DNA from: Actinomycetes bacterium
Lineage (GTDB): Bacteria; Actinomycetota; Acidimicrobiia; Acidimicrobiales; Palsa-688
DNA length: 64,000 nucleotides
NCBI GenBank assembly: GCA_021808665.1
Contig: JAKBBA010000017.1
Coordinates: 1-64,000, forward strand
Reading direction: 5' to 3'
Shown: positions 27,614 to 35,238 of the stretch, in pieces
How the letters are laid out: each line of letters starts with the position of its first letter
Position numbering within the stretch: position 1 is the first letter of the stretch
Notes under the pieces: generated by a model
Seen by the model: only the letters and a program-made list of their open reading frames with translations
What the model was told of the DNA's origin: nothing
Databases searched by the model: none
Program-made: the position numbers and the translations under genes

Positions 27614-28273
27614 GTGCCCGAAGGTTTCCATCCGCCGGTCGAGGAATACTTGGAGGCCATCCACGAGCTCGGCGAAGAAGGGATGGTCGTAATCCAGGCA
27701 CGACTCGCCGAGCGCTTGGGGCATTCCGCGCCGGCCGTTTCGGAGATGATGAGGCGTCTTCGCTCCGACGGTTACGTGGAGCTAAGAGGACGCTCGCTGT
27801 TTCTCACCGAGACGGGACGCCGTGTCGCAGAAAGCGTCGTACGCAAGCACCGCCTCGCCGAGCGGCTCCTCACGGATATTATCGGCCTGCCCTGGGAGAA
27901 AGCCCACCTTGAGGCCGGCCGATGGGAGCACGTTATCTCTGACGAGGTGGAGCAGCGGATCGTGGAGCTTCTGGGCTTTCCGACTACCTGCCCGCACGGC
28001 AACCCAATCCCCGGGTCTGGCGAGGTGGAGGACTCGAGCGTCTCGCTTTCCGGCGCCACGCAAGGCGAGCGGGTACGGTTGGCGAGGGTTACCGAGTTGG
28101 TTGAGCTCGACGAAAGCACGCTCAGCTACCTGTCGTCGCACGGCTTCATACCCGGGACAGAGGCGACGGTCGCTTCCAGGGCACCCGACGGGACCCTGAC
28201 GCTCGACCTTGGCACGGCGACTATAGCCATAGGACCGTCGCTTACCGCTCAGCTTTTCGTGACGGCCGCCTGA
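27614..28273 (+). CDS. DtxR/MntR-family metal-dependent repressor
   Basis: A 219-residue regulator: winged helix (residues 8-60, ARLAERLGHSAPAVSEMM), dimerisation domain with metal ligands (KHRLAERLL, AHLEAGRWEHVIS, CPHGNPIPG), and a C-terminal SH3/FeoA-like domain from about residue 145. The ligand set is mixed. The position of DtxR Cys102 is Gly (EAGRWEH), and the position of DtxR Met10 is Glu in VEEYLEAI, closer to the Asp8/Glu11 of MntR. Manganese or another metal is thus as likely as iron. Candidate targets in the window include the metal transporter at 31.8 kb, but no operator was recognised. Confidence 0.88.
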   Translation: MPEGFHPPVEEYLEAIHELGEEGMVVIQARLAERLGHSAPAVSEMMRRLRSDGYVELRGRSLFLTETGRRVAESVVRKHRLAERLLTDIIGLPWEKAHLEAGRWEHVISDEVEQRIVELLGFPTTCPHGNPIPGSGEVEDSSVSLSGATQGERVRLARVTELVELDESTLSYLSSHGFIPGTEATVASRAPDGTLTLDLGTATIAIGPSLTAQLFVTAA

Positions 28274-28306
28274 AGCTTTAGAGACCCGACACGGTCAGAG
28301 CCGTTA

Positions 28307-28336
28307 GGGCCGTCCTCGGAGCGAGGACGGCCCTTT
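28307..28336 (+). terminator. Intrinsic terminator after the DtxR-family gene
   Basis: A perfect 12-bp stem, GGGCCGTCCTCG and CGAGGACGGCCC, with loop GAG, is followed by TTT on the plus strand. It lies 33 bases after the stop and 20 bases before the end of the convergent response-regulator gene, so it may work in both directions. Confidence 0.85.
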
Positions 28337-28356
28337 GCCGTCGACCTAGTGGGCCT

Positions 28357-28947
28357 TCAGGGGCGCTCGTCGGCAGGTGGTCGGAACCCCTGGTTGACCC
28401 TCTCTGCGACGTCGAGCATCCTGACCCGCTCCTTCATGGCGGTCTTTTGGATCCACGAGAACGACTCGTGCTCTTTCCAGCCGAGATCGTCCATCAAAGC
28501 GCCCTTAGCTCGGTCCACGGCTTTGCGGACGATCACCTGCTCTTCGAGGGACTTAACCTGCTCGTCGAGCGCCTTCATCTCCGCGAATCGACCCAGAGCC
28601 ATCTCTATAGCGGGAAGCAACTCGCTCTTTTGGAACGGCTTCACGAGGTAGGCGAGGGCACCGGCATCCCGTGCCCGTTCAATGAGGTCCCTCTGACTGA
28701 ACGCCGTCAAGATGAGCACCGCGCAGAGATGATCGGCGTTGATCTGCCTGGCTGCTTCCAAACCGTCCATGCCCGGCATCTTCACGTCGAGGATCGCCAC
28801 GTCAGGGTGGTGACGGCGCACCAACTCGACCGCTTCGTCGCCCCGACCGGTCTCGGCGACCACTTCGTAGCCCTCTTCCTCCATGATCTCCTTGAGGTCC
28901 AGGCGGACGATTGCCTCGTCTTCGGCTAGAACGACTTTTACTGGCAC
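28357..28947 (-). CDS. Response regulator with ANTAR RNA-binding output domain
   Basis: A 196-residue protein. The receiver domain has VVLAEDEAIVRLDL at residue 5, phospho-acceptor D54 in ILDVKMPGMDG and LVKPFQKSEL. A coiled-coil linker and an ANTAR domain follow (ALDEQVKSLEEQ, VDRAKGALMDDLG, ESFSWIQKTAM). ANTAR proteins act by antitermination on paired RNA hairpins. It resembles mycobacterial PdtaR, which also lies near polA. The GTG at 28947 is preceded by AAGGAG at five bases, so the longer upstream frame is rejected. The cognate histidine kinase is not adjacent. Confidence 0.92.
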   Translation of the reverse strand: MPVKVVLAEDEAIVRLDLKEIMEEEGYEVVAETGRGDEAVELVRRHHPDVAILDVKMPGMDGLEAARQINADHLCAVLILTAFSQRDLIERARDAGALAYLVKPFQKSELLPAIEMALGRFAEMKALDEQVKSLEEQVIVRKAVDRAKGALMDDLGWKEHESFSWIQKTAMKERVRMLDVAERVNQGFRPPADERP

Positions 28948-28987
28948 GTGAGCTCCTTGGGAAAAAGTGAGGGAGGTGTGTCCGGAG

Positions 28988-29290
28988 TCAAAACGCTGAC
29001 TGTTCCGGCCCGACGAGACGGTCGAGCAGGTCATCCTGGGCGGTCTGCAGTTCGGCGACTTCAGCCGCTACCGCCGATCTGGTCCTCGCCATAGCCTTGG
29101 CGTGGCGCTCCGCTTCGGCGAACTCGCGGTATGCGAGCGGAGTCTCCGAAACCATCGACCGGATTCGAGCCTCGTCGGCTGATTCTGTCATCACCGCCAA
29201 CTGCTCGTCTATGAGAGCAAGCTCCTCCCGCGCGCGCTTCAGGCGTGCAGCAACGTCGAAAAGCTTCCGCTCGATAGATACCCTGGACAT
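28988..29290 (-). CDS. Small coiled-coil protein of unknown function
   Basis: A 100-residue, almost entirely helical protein rich in Ala, Glu and Arg (ARLKRAREELALIDEQL, ALQ-like heptads later in AEVAELQTAQDDLLDRL). No signal peptide, membrane segment or catalytic motif is seen. The ATG at 29290 gives a clean helical protein; the open frame continues upstream into low-complexity sequence. It ends 40 bases before the ANTAR regulator gene and probably shares its transcript. I do not recognise the family; the length and heptads suggest an oligomeric structural or adaptor protein. Confidence 0.6.
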   Translation of the reverse strand: MSRVSIERKLFDVAARLKRAREELALIDEQLAVMTESADEARIRSMVSETPLAYREFAEAERHAKAMARTRSAVAAEVAELQTAQDDLLDRLVGPEQSAF

Positions 29291-29402
29291 TCCGAATAAC
29301 TGTACCCCAAGCGGACTTCGCGCTCGTCTGGCACCCGAGTCCGCCTGGCTTCCAGGTCTCCTCGCCTTGCGAAACCTTAATGCAGTTCTCAGCTGAATAA
29401 GC

Positions 29403-29417
29403 CACACTAGTAGTGTG
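29403..29417. promoter_or_regulatory. Perfect inverted repeat at the start of the response-regulator gene
   Basis: CACACTA-G-TAGTGTG is a perfect 7-bp inverted repeat with one central base; its right arm includes the GTG start at 29415. A dimeric regulator bound here would block initiation, so autoregulation by the adjacent OmpR-type regulator is conceivable. OmpR-family sites are usually direct repeats, which argues against that reading. Confidence 0.3.
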
Positions 29418-30095
29418 CATGTCCTGGTAGTCGACGACGAACCTGCTGTCCGACAGGCGCTTGACCGCGCCTTACGCTTCGAGGGCTACAAGACCGAGCT
29501 GGCCGCCGACGGTTCCGGCGCGCTCGCGTCCCACGCCGAGCGGCCAGCCGACGCGATAATCCTCGACGTGGCCATGCCTCGCATGGACGGTTTGGAGGTT
29601 TGTAGGAGGATCCGAGCCGCCGGAGACACAACGCCGGTGCTGATGCTCACCGCTCGGGCTGCTGTGAACGACCGAGTTGCAGGCCTCGACGCCGGAGCGG
29701 ACGACTACCTCGTTAAGCCCTTCGCCTTGGAGGAGCTACTGGCGCGGATTAGAGCTTTGCTACGCCGAAGCGCGCCCGCCGAAGAAGACCTGCTCCAGTT
29801 CGCCGACCTGTCGCTCGACGTCGGCACCCGGGAAGTAAGGCGCGGCGACAGGCTCATCGAACTGACGCGGACCGAGTTCCTACTCCTGGAGCTTTTGCTC
29901 CGCAACGCCAGGCAGGTCCTCACACGGGAGTTGATCTTCGATCGAGTGTGGGGTTACGACTTCGGCGCCAATTCGAACTCTCTCGAGGTCTACATAGGAT
30001 ACCTCCGCCGCAAGACAGAAGCCGAAGGCGAACCTCGACTCATCCACACGGTGAGAGGGGTCGGATACGTGCTACGGGAGCCAACCCAAGCATGA
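29415..30095 (+). CDS. OmpR/PhoB-family response regulator
   Basis: A 226-residue regulator. The receiver domain has VVDDEPAVR at residue 5, phospho-acceptor D51 in [12 protein letters not shown] and [13 protein letters not shown]. The winged-helix DNA-binding domain has [26 protein letters not shown] and [20 protein letters not shown] (typical OmpR wing). The layout resembles mycobacterial MprA. Its stop overlaps the kinase start as ATGA, so the two are translated together and form a cognate pair. Confidence 0.95.
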   Translation: MHVLVVDDEPAVRQALDRALRFEGYKTELAADGSGALASHAERPADAIILDVAMPRMDGLEVCRRIRAAGDTTPVLMLTARAAVNDRVAGLDAGADDYLVKPFALEELLARIRALLRRSAPAEEDLLQFADLSLDVGTREVRRGDRLIELTRTEFLLLELLLRNARQVLTRELIFDRVWGYDFGANSNSLEVYIGYLRRKTEAEGEPRLIHTVRGVGYVLREPTQA

Positions 30096-31807
30096 CCGGC
30101 GGCGGCTCCAACCCCTACCAGGATCTGATGGACTCTTCGGCTCCGGAGCCCTCATCTTTCCCAGCGGATCCAGGTGCTGACGACGCCGACCCGCCCGGCA
30201 ATGCTTCCTCCGAGCCGGACCGGGCAGCGTCCAAACGGACATCTGGCGGCGTCAAATCCGCTATTCGCGCTCTCAGCTTCCGAACTCGCCTGGGCTCTGC
30301 GGTTGCCCTGGCAGTGGGCTTGACGCTTGCTCTGGCGGCGCTCGGCTCTTACTACACTGTTAAGCACCAACTGTTCTCCCAGGCTGACAGGTCCCTTCAA
30401 GGCGACCTGTCGATCCTGACTTTCTCCCAGGATGGAGTAAACAGCCAGAAGGTCCTTGACGTCTTGAGTCGCACGAATGGCGGCTTCGTCCAGTACATAA
30501 CATCCACGGGCCAGGTTCTCTACAACAGCCAGGTGGCGACGAGTCCACTAGCTACTCCGCTGGCCCCGACGAAATCCCAGACGGCGGTGGCTGGCGCTGG
30601 TAGTGGCTACCTGATTGACACCGTCAACTACAGGGGAGCCCCTTACCGTGTGATAACTGCCGCAGCCCAGGACCCGTTCTTTCCTGGATTGCACATAGCC
30701 GTGCAAGTCACGCTTCCGTTGGCCTCGATTTACCACACTCTTTCCACGCTGAGGGTGATCCTATGGCTGGTAACGGTTTGCGGTGTAGCACTTTCGCTCG
30801 GCATCGGATACCTAGTCGGTTTGGGCGCGTTACGGCCCGTAGCCCGCCTGACCAAGGCAGCGGAGCACGTTGCAGGAACCCAGGACCTTCAGGCGACCAT
30901 ACCCGTTACGAGCCATGACGAGTTGGGGCGCCTGGCGACGGCGTTCAACTCGATGCTTGCGGCGCTCGCCGCTTCGCGCCAGCAGCAAGCCCAGCTGATC
31001 TCCGATGCTGGTCACGAGTTGAGGACTCCGCTCACGAGCTTGAGGACCAACATCGAAGTGCTCCTGCGCGCTCCCGACCTGTCCGGTCCCGACAGAGCCG
31101 AGCTCACAGCGGACGTTCAAGCACAGATGCAGGAGTTGACGAACCTGGTCGGAGACCTCGTGGACTTGGCCCGCCACGAGGAACGCCAAGCGGAGCCGAT
31201 CGAGGTGCGTCTCGACGCGATAGTAGAGCACGCCGTCGAAAGAGCCCAGAGGAGAGCCCCGGGGTTGCACTTCGACCTTCACGTCACGCCCGGGTCGGTT
31301 AGAGCCCAACCGGCTCTTCTTGAGCGTGCCGTCCTGAACGTCTTGGACAACGCTGCCAAGTGGAGTCCTCCAGAAGGAACCGTCGAAGTGTGGCTGCAGC
31401 GCGGCAGCGTCTGGGCGCTTGACATCCACGACTACGGGCCGGGCATCGCAAACGACGACATCCCTCACGTATTCGACCGCTTCTACAGAGCCGCCACGGC
31501 TCGCAGCATGCCCGGTTCTGGGCTTGGCCTGGCGATCGTCGCCCAAGTGGTAGCCGACCACGGGGGGACCGTGTCGGTGTCGGTACCGGCGCAGGGCGGG
31601 ACACACGTGCATATAGAGCTTCCTACCGTTCCCGAAGATGAGGCCGACCCCGGGACGATCCCCCGTGGGTCCGAACCGGCCAAGATGGACCACCCCTCCT
31701 GGGAGCCGCAAGCCTCGGAGTCGCCTTCGGCGGCACAAGACGCCGGCAGGCGCCTTTCGGACCAAGACCGCCCAGCCCCTTCGCAGGACTACGTCGAGAT
31801 CACCTGA
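30092..31807 (+). CDS. Membrane sensor histidine kinase (cognate of the OmpR-type regulator)
   Basis: A 571-residue kinase. An acidic, probably disordered cytoplasmic N-terminal tail (about 1-60) precedes TM1 (67-89), an extracytoplasmic sensor of about 130 residues, TM2 (221-245) and a HAMP linker. The phospho-acceptor is H308 in [14 protein letters not shown]. The ATPase domain shows [26 protein letters not shown] and [11 protein letters not shown]-terminal tail of about 60 Pro/Ser/Glu-rich residues follows the ATPase. Architecture matches MprB/TcrY-type kinases. The stimulus is unknown. The ATG at 30092 overlaps the regulator stop; the longer frame lies inside the regulator gene. Confidence 0.94.
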   Translation: MTGGGSNPYQDLMDSSAPEPSSFPADPGADDADPPGNASSEPDRAASKRTSGGVKSAIRALSFRTRLGSAVALAVGLTLALAALGSYYTVKHQLFSQADRSLQGDLSILTFSQDGVNSQKVLDVLSRTNGGFVQYITSTGQVLYNSQVATSPLATPLAPTKSQTAVAGAGSGYLIDTVNYRGAPYRVITAAAQDPFFPGLHIAVQVTLPLASIYHTLSTLRVILWLVTVCGVALSLGIGYLVGLGALRPVARLTKAAEHVAGTQDLQATIPVTSHDELGRLATAFNSMLAALAASRQQQAQLISDAGHELRTPLTSLRTNIEVLLRAPDLSGPDRAELTADVQAQMQELTNLVGDLVDLARHEERQAEPIEVRLDAIVEHAVERAQRRAPGLHFDLHVTPGSVRAQPALLERAVLNVLDNAAKWSPPEGTVEVWLQRGSVWALDIHDYGPGIANDDIPHVFDRFYRAATARSMPGSGLGLAIVAQVVADHGGTVSVSVPAQGGTHVHIELPTVPEDEADPGTIPRGSEPAKMDHPSWEPQASESPSAAQDAGRRLSDQDRPAPSQDYVEIT

Positions 31808-31830
31808 GCCGCGAGCTTCCAAGCGCAGCC

Positions 31831-33531
31831 TCAGCCGCCGCCGAGCTGTATCGCCTTGACGAGTAGGAGCACGGCGCTCAAAACGAGGTAGCCGCGCAAA
31901 GAGAGAATCCCCACCCTTAGCCCAGGTGACCAGCGGACCGGCTTGAGGAGCGCCAACGGCGGCATCCGCCACGAGAGCTTCTCTGCCAGGGTGATCTGAG
32001 GCGTCCCGACCGTGGCGCCGCTTTGGCGGCGGCTTGCGACACGTAAGGCGACGGCTATACCGGCGCCGACCACTGCCAAAGCGATAGCCAGGTAGACGAA
32101 GACCGCTGTGACGTCGATACTTGGGAAGAGGGTGGTGGCCATCAGGGTTCCCGACAGCACGAGCAGGACGGCGATTATGACCGACGCTAGAGCGTTGAGC
32201 CATGCTGCGTTAACCCAGGGCCCCAGCACTTCGCGGTCGTTGCACAACAGCAGCAAGAAGACCGAAGCCGAGGGCAGGAGCAGCCCCGCCAGGGCTTGGA
32301 CACTGGTAGTTATAAGCCCCAGGGGTGCCCCTGGGATCAACACGATGCCCGCCGCCAGAGCGACCATCGCCGTATAGCTGAGGTAGAACTGCTTTGCGTC
32401 AGCGAAGTTTCGGTGCAGGGAGTGGCGGATGCCGAACACGTCGCCAAACGCGTAACTCGTCGACAGCGTCACGGCCGCAGCGCCGACGATGCTCGCATCG
32501 AAGAGCAGGATCGCGAAAAGGTCACCGAGGACCTGACTGTGGTTGGCGAGAAGGTGTGCCACCCCCGCGGCGTTGGTGAAGTTCCCGAACGCCTTGGTAT
32601 TCCTCGCTGCGTAGTCGCCGGCGACCATGATGCAAGCCGCCCCCACGACGACGACGATCGACCCCATAACCGTGTCAGCTCTCTCGTAGCTTATGAAGCG
32701 TGGGGTTATCCGCTTGTCGACGATGTTGGACTGCTGGAAGAACAGCTGCCAGGGCGCTACGGTCGTCCCGACGATGGCGATGATGAGCAGCACCGAAGCC
32801 GACGTAGTGCCCCCGTAGATGCCCGGAACGACGAAGTTCCTCCCGATGGTTCCCCACTTGGGGTGCGACAAGAAGAGCAGGGGCACCTGCACGGCGCTGA
32901 TCGCTATGAAGATGAACATCGCCCGCTCCCACTTGCGGAAGCTTCCCGACGCCATTATCGCTACTAGCGCTGCTGCGGCCACCGGGACGGCGACATAGTC
33001 CGAAATACCGGCGTAGGAGGCAGCCAGGGAGATGCCTATGAACTCAGTGACAATCGTCAAGAAGTTGAGCAGAAATAGGTCCCCGACGCTGAACCAGCCC
33101 CAGCCCTTACCGAACCGCTCGTTGATAAGCCTCGCGTGTCCTACCCCGGTGACAGCTCCCAGCCTAACGACCATCTCCTGGTTGACTATCAGGACGGGAA
33201 TGAGAAGGATCAGTGTCCAAAGAAGACTGGTGTGGTAGTTCTGCCCGGCCTGAGCATACGTCGACACGCCACCGGCGTCATTGTCCCCGACCATGACGAT
33301 TAAGCCGGGACCCATGATCGCTGCGAAGGTGAGCAGCCTACGACCCCAGCTGCGCCGCTCACCGACGTCGCCGACAGACACCCGCCCGAAGGCTCCCTCG
33401 ATGTCGCCGAGGTGGGCTTCGTCGAGCACAGCCGATTGGGGAGCCTGCAGGTGACGGCCGGCCGGATCGGGGCGTGAGTGAGTAGCCGCTCCGGTACCCT
33501 CAGGGCCGTGGGCGGCGGGCATATCTTCCAC
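31831..33531 (-). CDS. NRAMP-related divalent metal transporter, divergent substrate site
   Basis: A 566-residue membrane protein with about 11-12 helices after a 60-residue hydrophilic N-terminus. The overall match is to NRAMP/SLC11 (GPGLIVMVG in TM1, NQEMVVRLGAVTG in TM2-3, LLNFLTIVTEFIG). The metal-site motifs are not canonical. TM1 has DNDAGG (D83-G88) where NRAMPs have DPGN, and TM6 has VAPWQ (A259-P260-W261) where they have MPH. Loss of the TM6 methionine is reported for NRAMP-related magnesium transporters, so Mg2+ rather than Mn2+/Fe2+ is a reasonable inference. The upstream MgtE-N/CBS gene ends four bases before this one. Confidence 0.85.
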   Translation of the reverse strand: MEDMPAAHGPEGTGAATHSRPDPAGRHLQAPQSAVLDEAHLGDIEGAFGRVSVGDVGERRSWGRRLLTFAAIMGPGLIVMVGDNDAGGVSTYAQAGQNYHTSLLWTLILLIPVLIVNQEMVVRLGAVTGVGHARLINERFGKGWGWFSVGDLFLLNFLTIVTEFIGISLAASYAGISDYVAVPVAAAALVAIMASGSFRKWERAMFIFIAISAVQVPLLFLSHPKWGTIGRNFVVPGIYGGTTSASVLLIIAIVGTTVAPWQLFFQQSNIVDKRITPRFISYERADTVMGSIVVVVGAACIMVAGDYAARNTKAFGNFTNAAGVAHLLANHSQVLGDLFAILLFDASIVGAAAVTLSTSYAFGDVFGIRHSLHRNFADAKQFYLSYTAMVALAAGIVLIPGAPLGLITTSVQALAGLLLPSASVFLLLLCNDREVLGPWVNAAWLNALASVIIAVLLVLSGTLMATTLFPSIDVTAVFVYLAIALAVVGAGIAVALRVASRRQSGATVGTPQITLAEKLSWRMPPLALLKPVRWSPGLRVGILSLRGYLVLSAVLLLVKAIQLGGG

Positions 33532-33535
33532 TGCT

Positions 33536-34825
33536 TCAGCCCCCGAGCTGAGTGGTCGTCGCCGAGTCCGGGGAAGCGGTCGGAGCGGTCGGATCCCAGT
33601 CAGGTCGGGCAGGGGGCTCGCGCCGGCGCCACTCGTCGGGGATCGTCGCTTCGAGTACGTCGTCGACGGTCACCACTCCGAGGGGCCGGGAGTCGCCGTC
33701 GACGACTGGCACGGTCATGAGGTTGTAGTCCGCCATCAGCAAGGCCACGTCGACGACGTCAGCACCTGGAGCGACCCTGACCGGGTCCGATTCGACCACG
33801 TCGGCTAGGTGCGCGTCCGGATCGGCGTGCAACAGACCGATGACAGTCACCGTGCCGATCAGGCGGCCGTCGACGTCCACCGCGTGCATGGTGATGAGCG
33901 CCTCGGGCTGGATGTTGTCGGCGAGGCGTATCCGCCGCAGCGCTTCGGCAACGGTCGCGTCAGCGGGCGCGGACAGAAAGTCGACTCCCATGATCCCCCC
34001 GGCGCTTTTCGCGTTGAAACCTAACAGTGTCAGCACCTTCGTCCGCGTACCAACAGGCAGCAGATCGAGGACCTTCTGACGGCGGGCTTGTGGTAGCTCC
34101 CCGATAGCGTCGGCGGCGTCGTCGGCACGCATATGGGCGATAACGTCCGCTACCTCTGCGTCGGTCCTGTCACCAAAAAGACGGTTGGCGGTGTCAGGGT
34201 CAAGCTCCTCGAAGACGTCGGCCTCAAGCTCGGGGTCGGCGTGCACCACATCGAGGATCTCCTCCCCCTCGTTTCGTGACGCCTCCTCCAGAAGGTCAGC
34301 GATCTGCGCAGGTTTCAGACGACCCAGGCGACCGAAACCGGACCGCACGCGCAAGCTCTGACTATGGCCGATCAGAGGCTCAAAATCTTTCCAATCCCTA
34401 CAAGCCTCGCCACTGCTTCGCCGGATCATCCCGAACAGCCGGGCGGGACGGCGGGTGTCAAGGCACGACACAACCCACCCCTCCCCGCTGGCGCGCATCT
34501 CGACGTCCCACGCACGCACGAGATCGGCGTCGGTCACATCGATCAATCGGTGACCGAGAATGTCGCCACGGAGCAGAACCTCGCCGTCGCGACGCTCGAA
34601 GCTGCGCAGGTCGACCTTGGTCTCGGCGAGCACGACTGACTCCTCAGTCATCTCCGAAATCCGGCCGACGGGGACGAAAACCCGACGGCCACCCACTTTG
34701 ACCACCAACCCTTTCATCAGCGGGTAGTCGCCACCGCGCAGCCTTACGACGACGTCGTCGATCTTGCCCACAGGCTCCTTGGAGGGTGACAGCAGCTGAC
34801 GGCCCAACAACGCTGACAGGTGCAC
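33536..34825 (-). CDS. Soluble PRC-barrel / MgtE N-domain / CBS-pair protein
   Basis: A 429-residue protein without membrane segments. Residues 1-150 carry one or two PRC-barrel-like domains (LLGRQLLSPSKEPVGKIDDV; GEVLLRGDILGHRLID). Residues 170-257 match the MgtE intracellular N domain (LKPAQIADLLEEA, FEELDPDTANRLF, DDAADAIGELP), and 281-400 are a CBS pair (VDFLSAPADATVAEAL, VESDPVRVAPGADVVDVA). In MgtE these cytosolic parts sense Mg2+ and gate the channel; here the channel domain is absent. The NRAMP-like gene follows after four bases, so this is probably its detached regulatory module. GTG start at 34825 with AAGGTGGGGG before it. Confidence 0.85.
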   Translation of the reverse strand: MHLSALLGRQLLSPSKEPVGKIDDVVVRLRGGDYPLMKGLVVKVGGRRVFVPVGRISEMTEESVVLAETKVDLRSFERRDGEVLLRGDILGHRLIDVTDADLVRAWDVEMRASGEGWVVSCLDTRRPARLFGMIRRSSGEACRDWKDFEPLIGHSQSLRVRSGFGRLGRLKPAQIADLLEEASRNEGEEILDVVHADPELEADVFEELDPDTANRLFGDRTDAEVADVIAHMRADDAADAIGELPQARRQKVLDLLPVGTRTKVLTLLGFNAKSAGGIMGVDFLSAPADATVAEALRRIRLADNIQPEALITMHAVDVDGRLIGTVTVIGLLHADPDAHLADVVESDPVRVAPGADVVDVALLMADYNLMTVPVVDGDSRPLGVVTVDDVLEATIPDEWRRREPPARPDWDPTAPTASPDSATTTQLGG

Positions 34826-34973
34826 TCCCCCACCTTAGGTCAGCTGACTCCGGCCGGAAACGACGTTCACCCAGAGTTCACCAGCAGTTCTCCAACAGGC
34901 CAACCTGGCGGCGCCAACCCACCGTGGCTCAGAACCTGCTTCTCATTCGGAACTGCGATCATCGCACCTGCGG

Positions 34974-35057
34974 TGCCCGGAGCGGGAATCGAACCCGCAC
35001 GACCTCTCGGTCAAAGGTGTTTGAGACCTTCGCGTCTACCTGTTCCGCCATCCGGGC
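34974..35057 (-). tRNA. tRNA-Leu (anticodon CAA)
   Basis: An 84-nt type II tRNA on the minus strand. The acceptor stem is GCCCGGA/TCCGGGC with discriminator A at 34974. The anticodon arm is AAGGT-CTCAAAC-ACCTT with anticodon CAA, there is a long variable arm (TGACCGAGAGGTCG), and the T arm contains GCGGGTTCGATTCCCGC. CCA is not encoded. Confidence 0.95.
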
Positions 35058-35238
35058 TGGATTTCAATAGTGCAGCCTAGAACAAAACTCGCTCCGCACA
35101 GCACCTCTACCAGGTCAGCCTGACGGCCTTTCGAGGACCGTTACCTTCCGCGCCGCCCGCAGGTCGTAAAGTCGACCAGGTTTGCAAAGAACGCCCTGAG
35201 CAGCTCACGCCCGAAACTCGAGGAGACAGTCCGACAAG

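Noticed and set aside
30830..32203. 457-codon open frame antisense to the histidine kinase and crossing into the NRAMP-like gene
   Set aside because: Overlaps conserved catalytic regions of the kinase; product lacks any motif.
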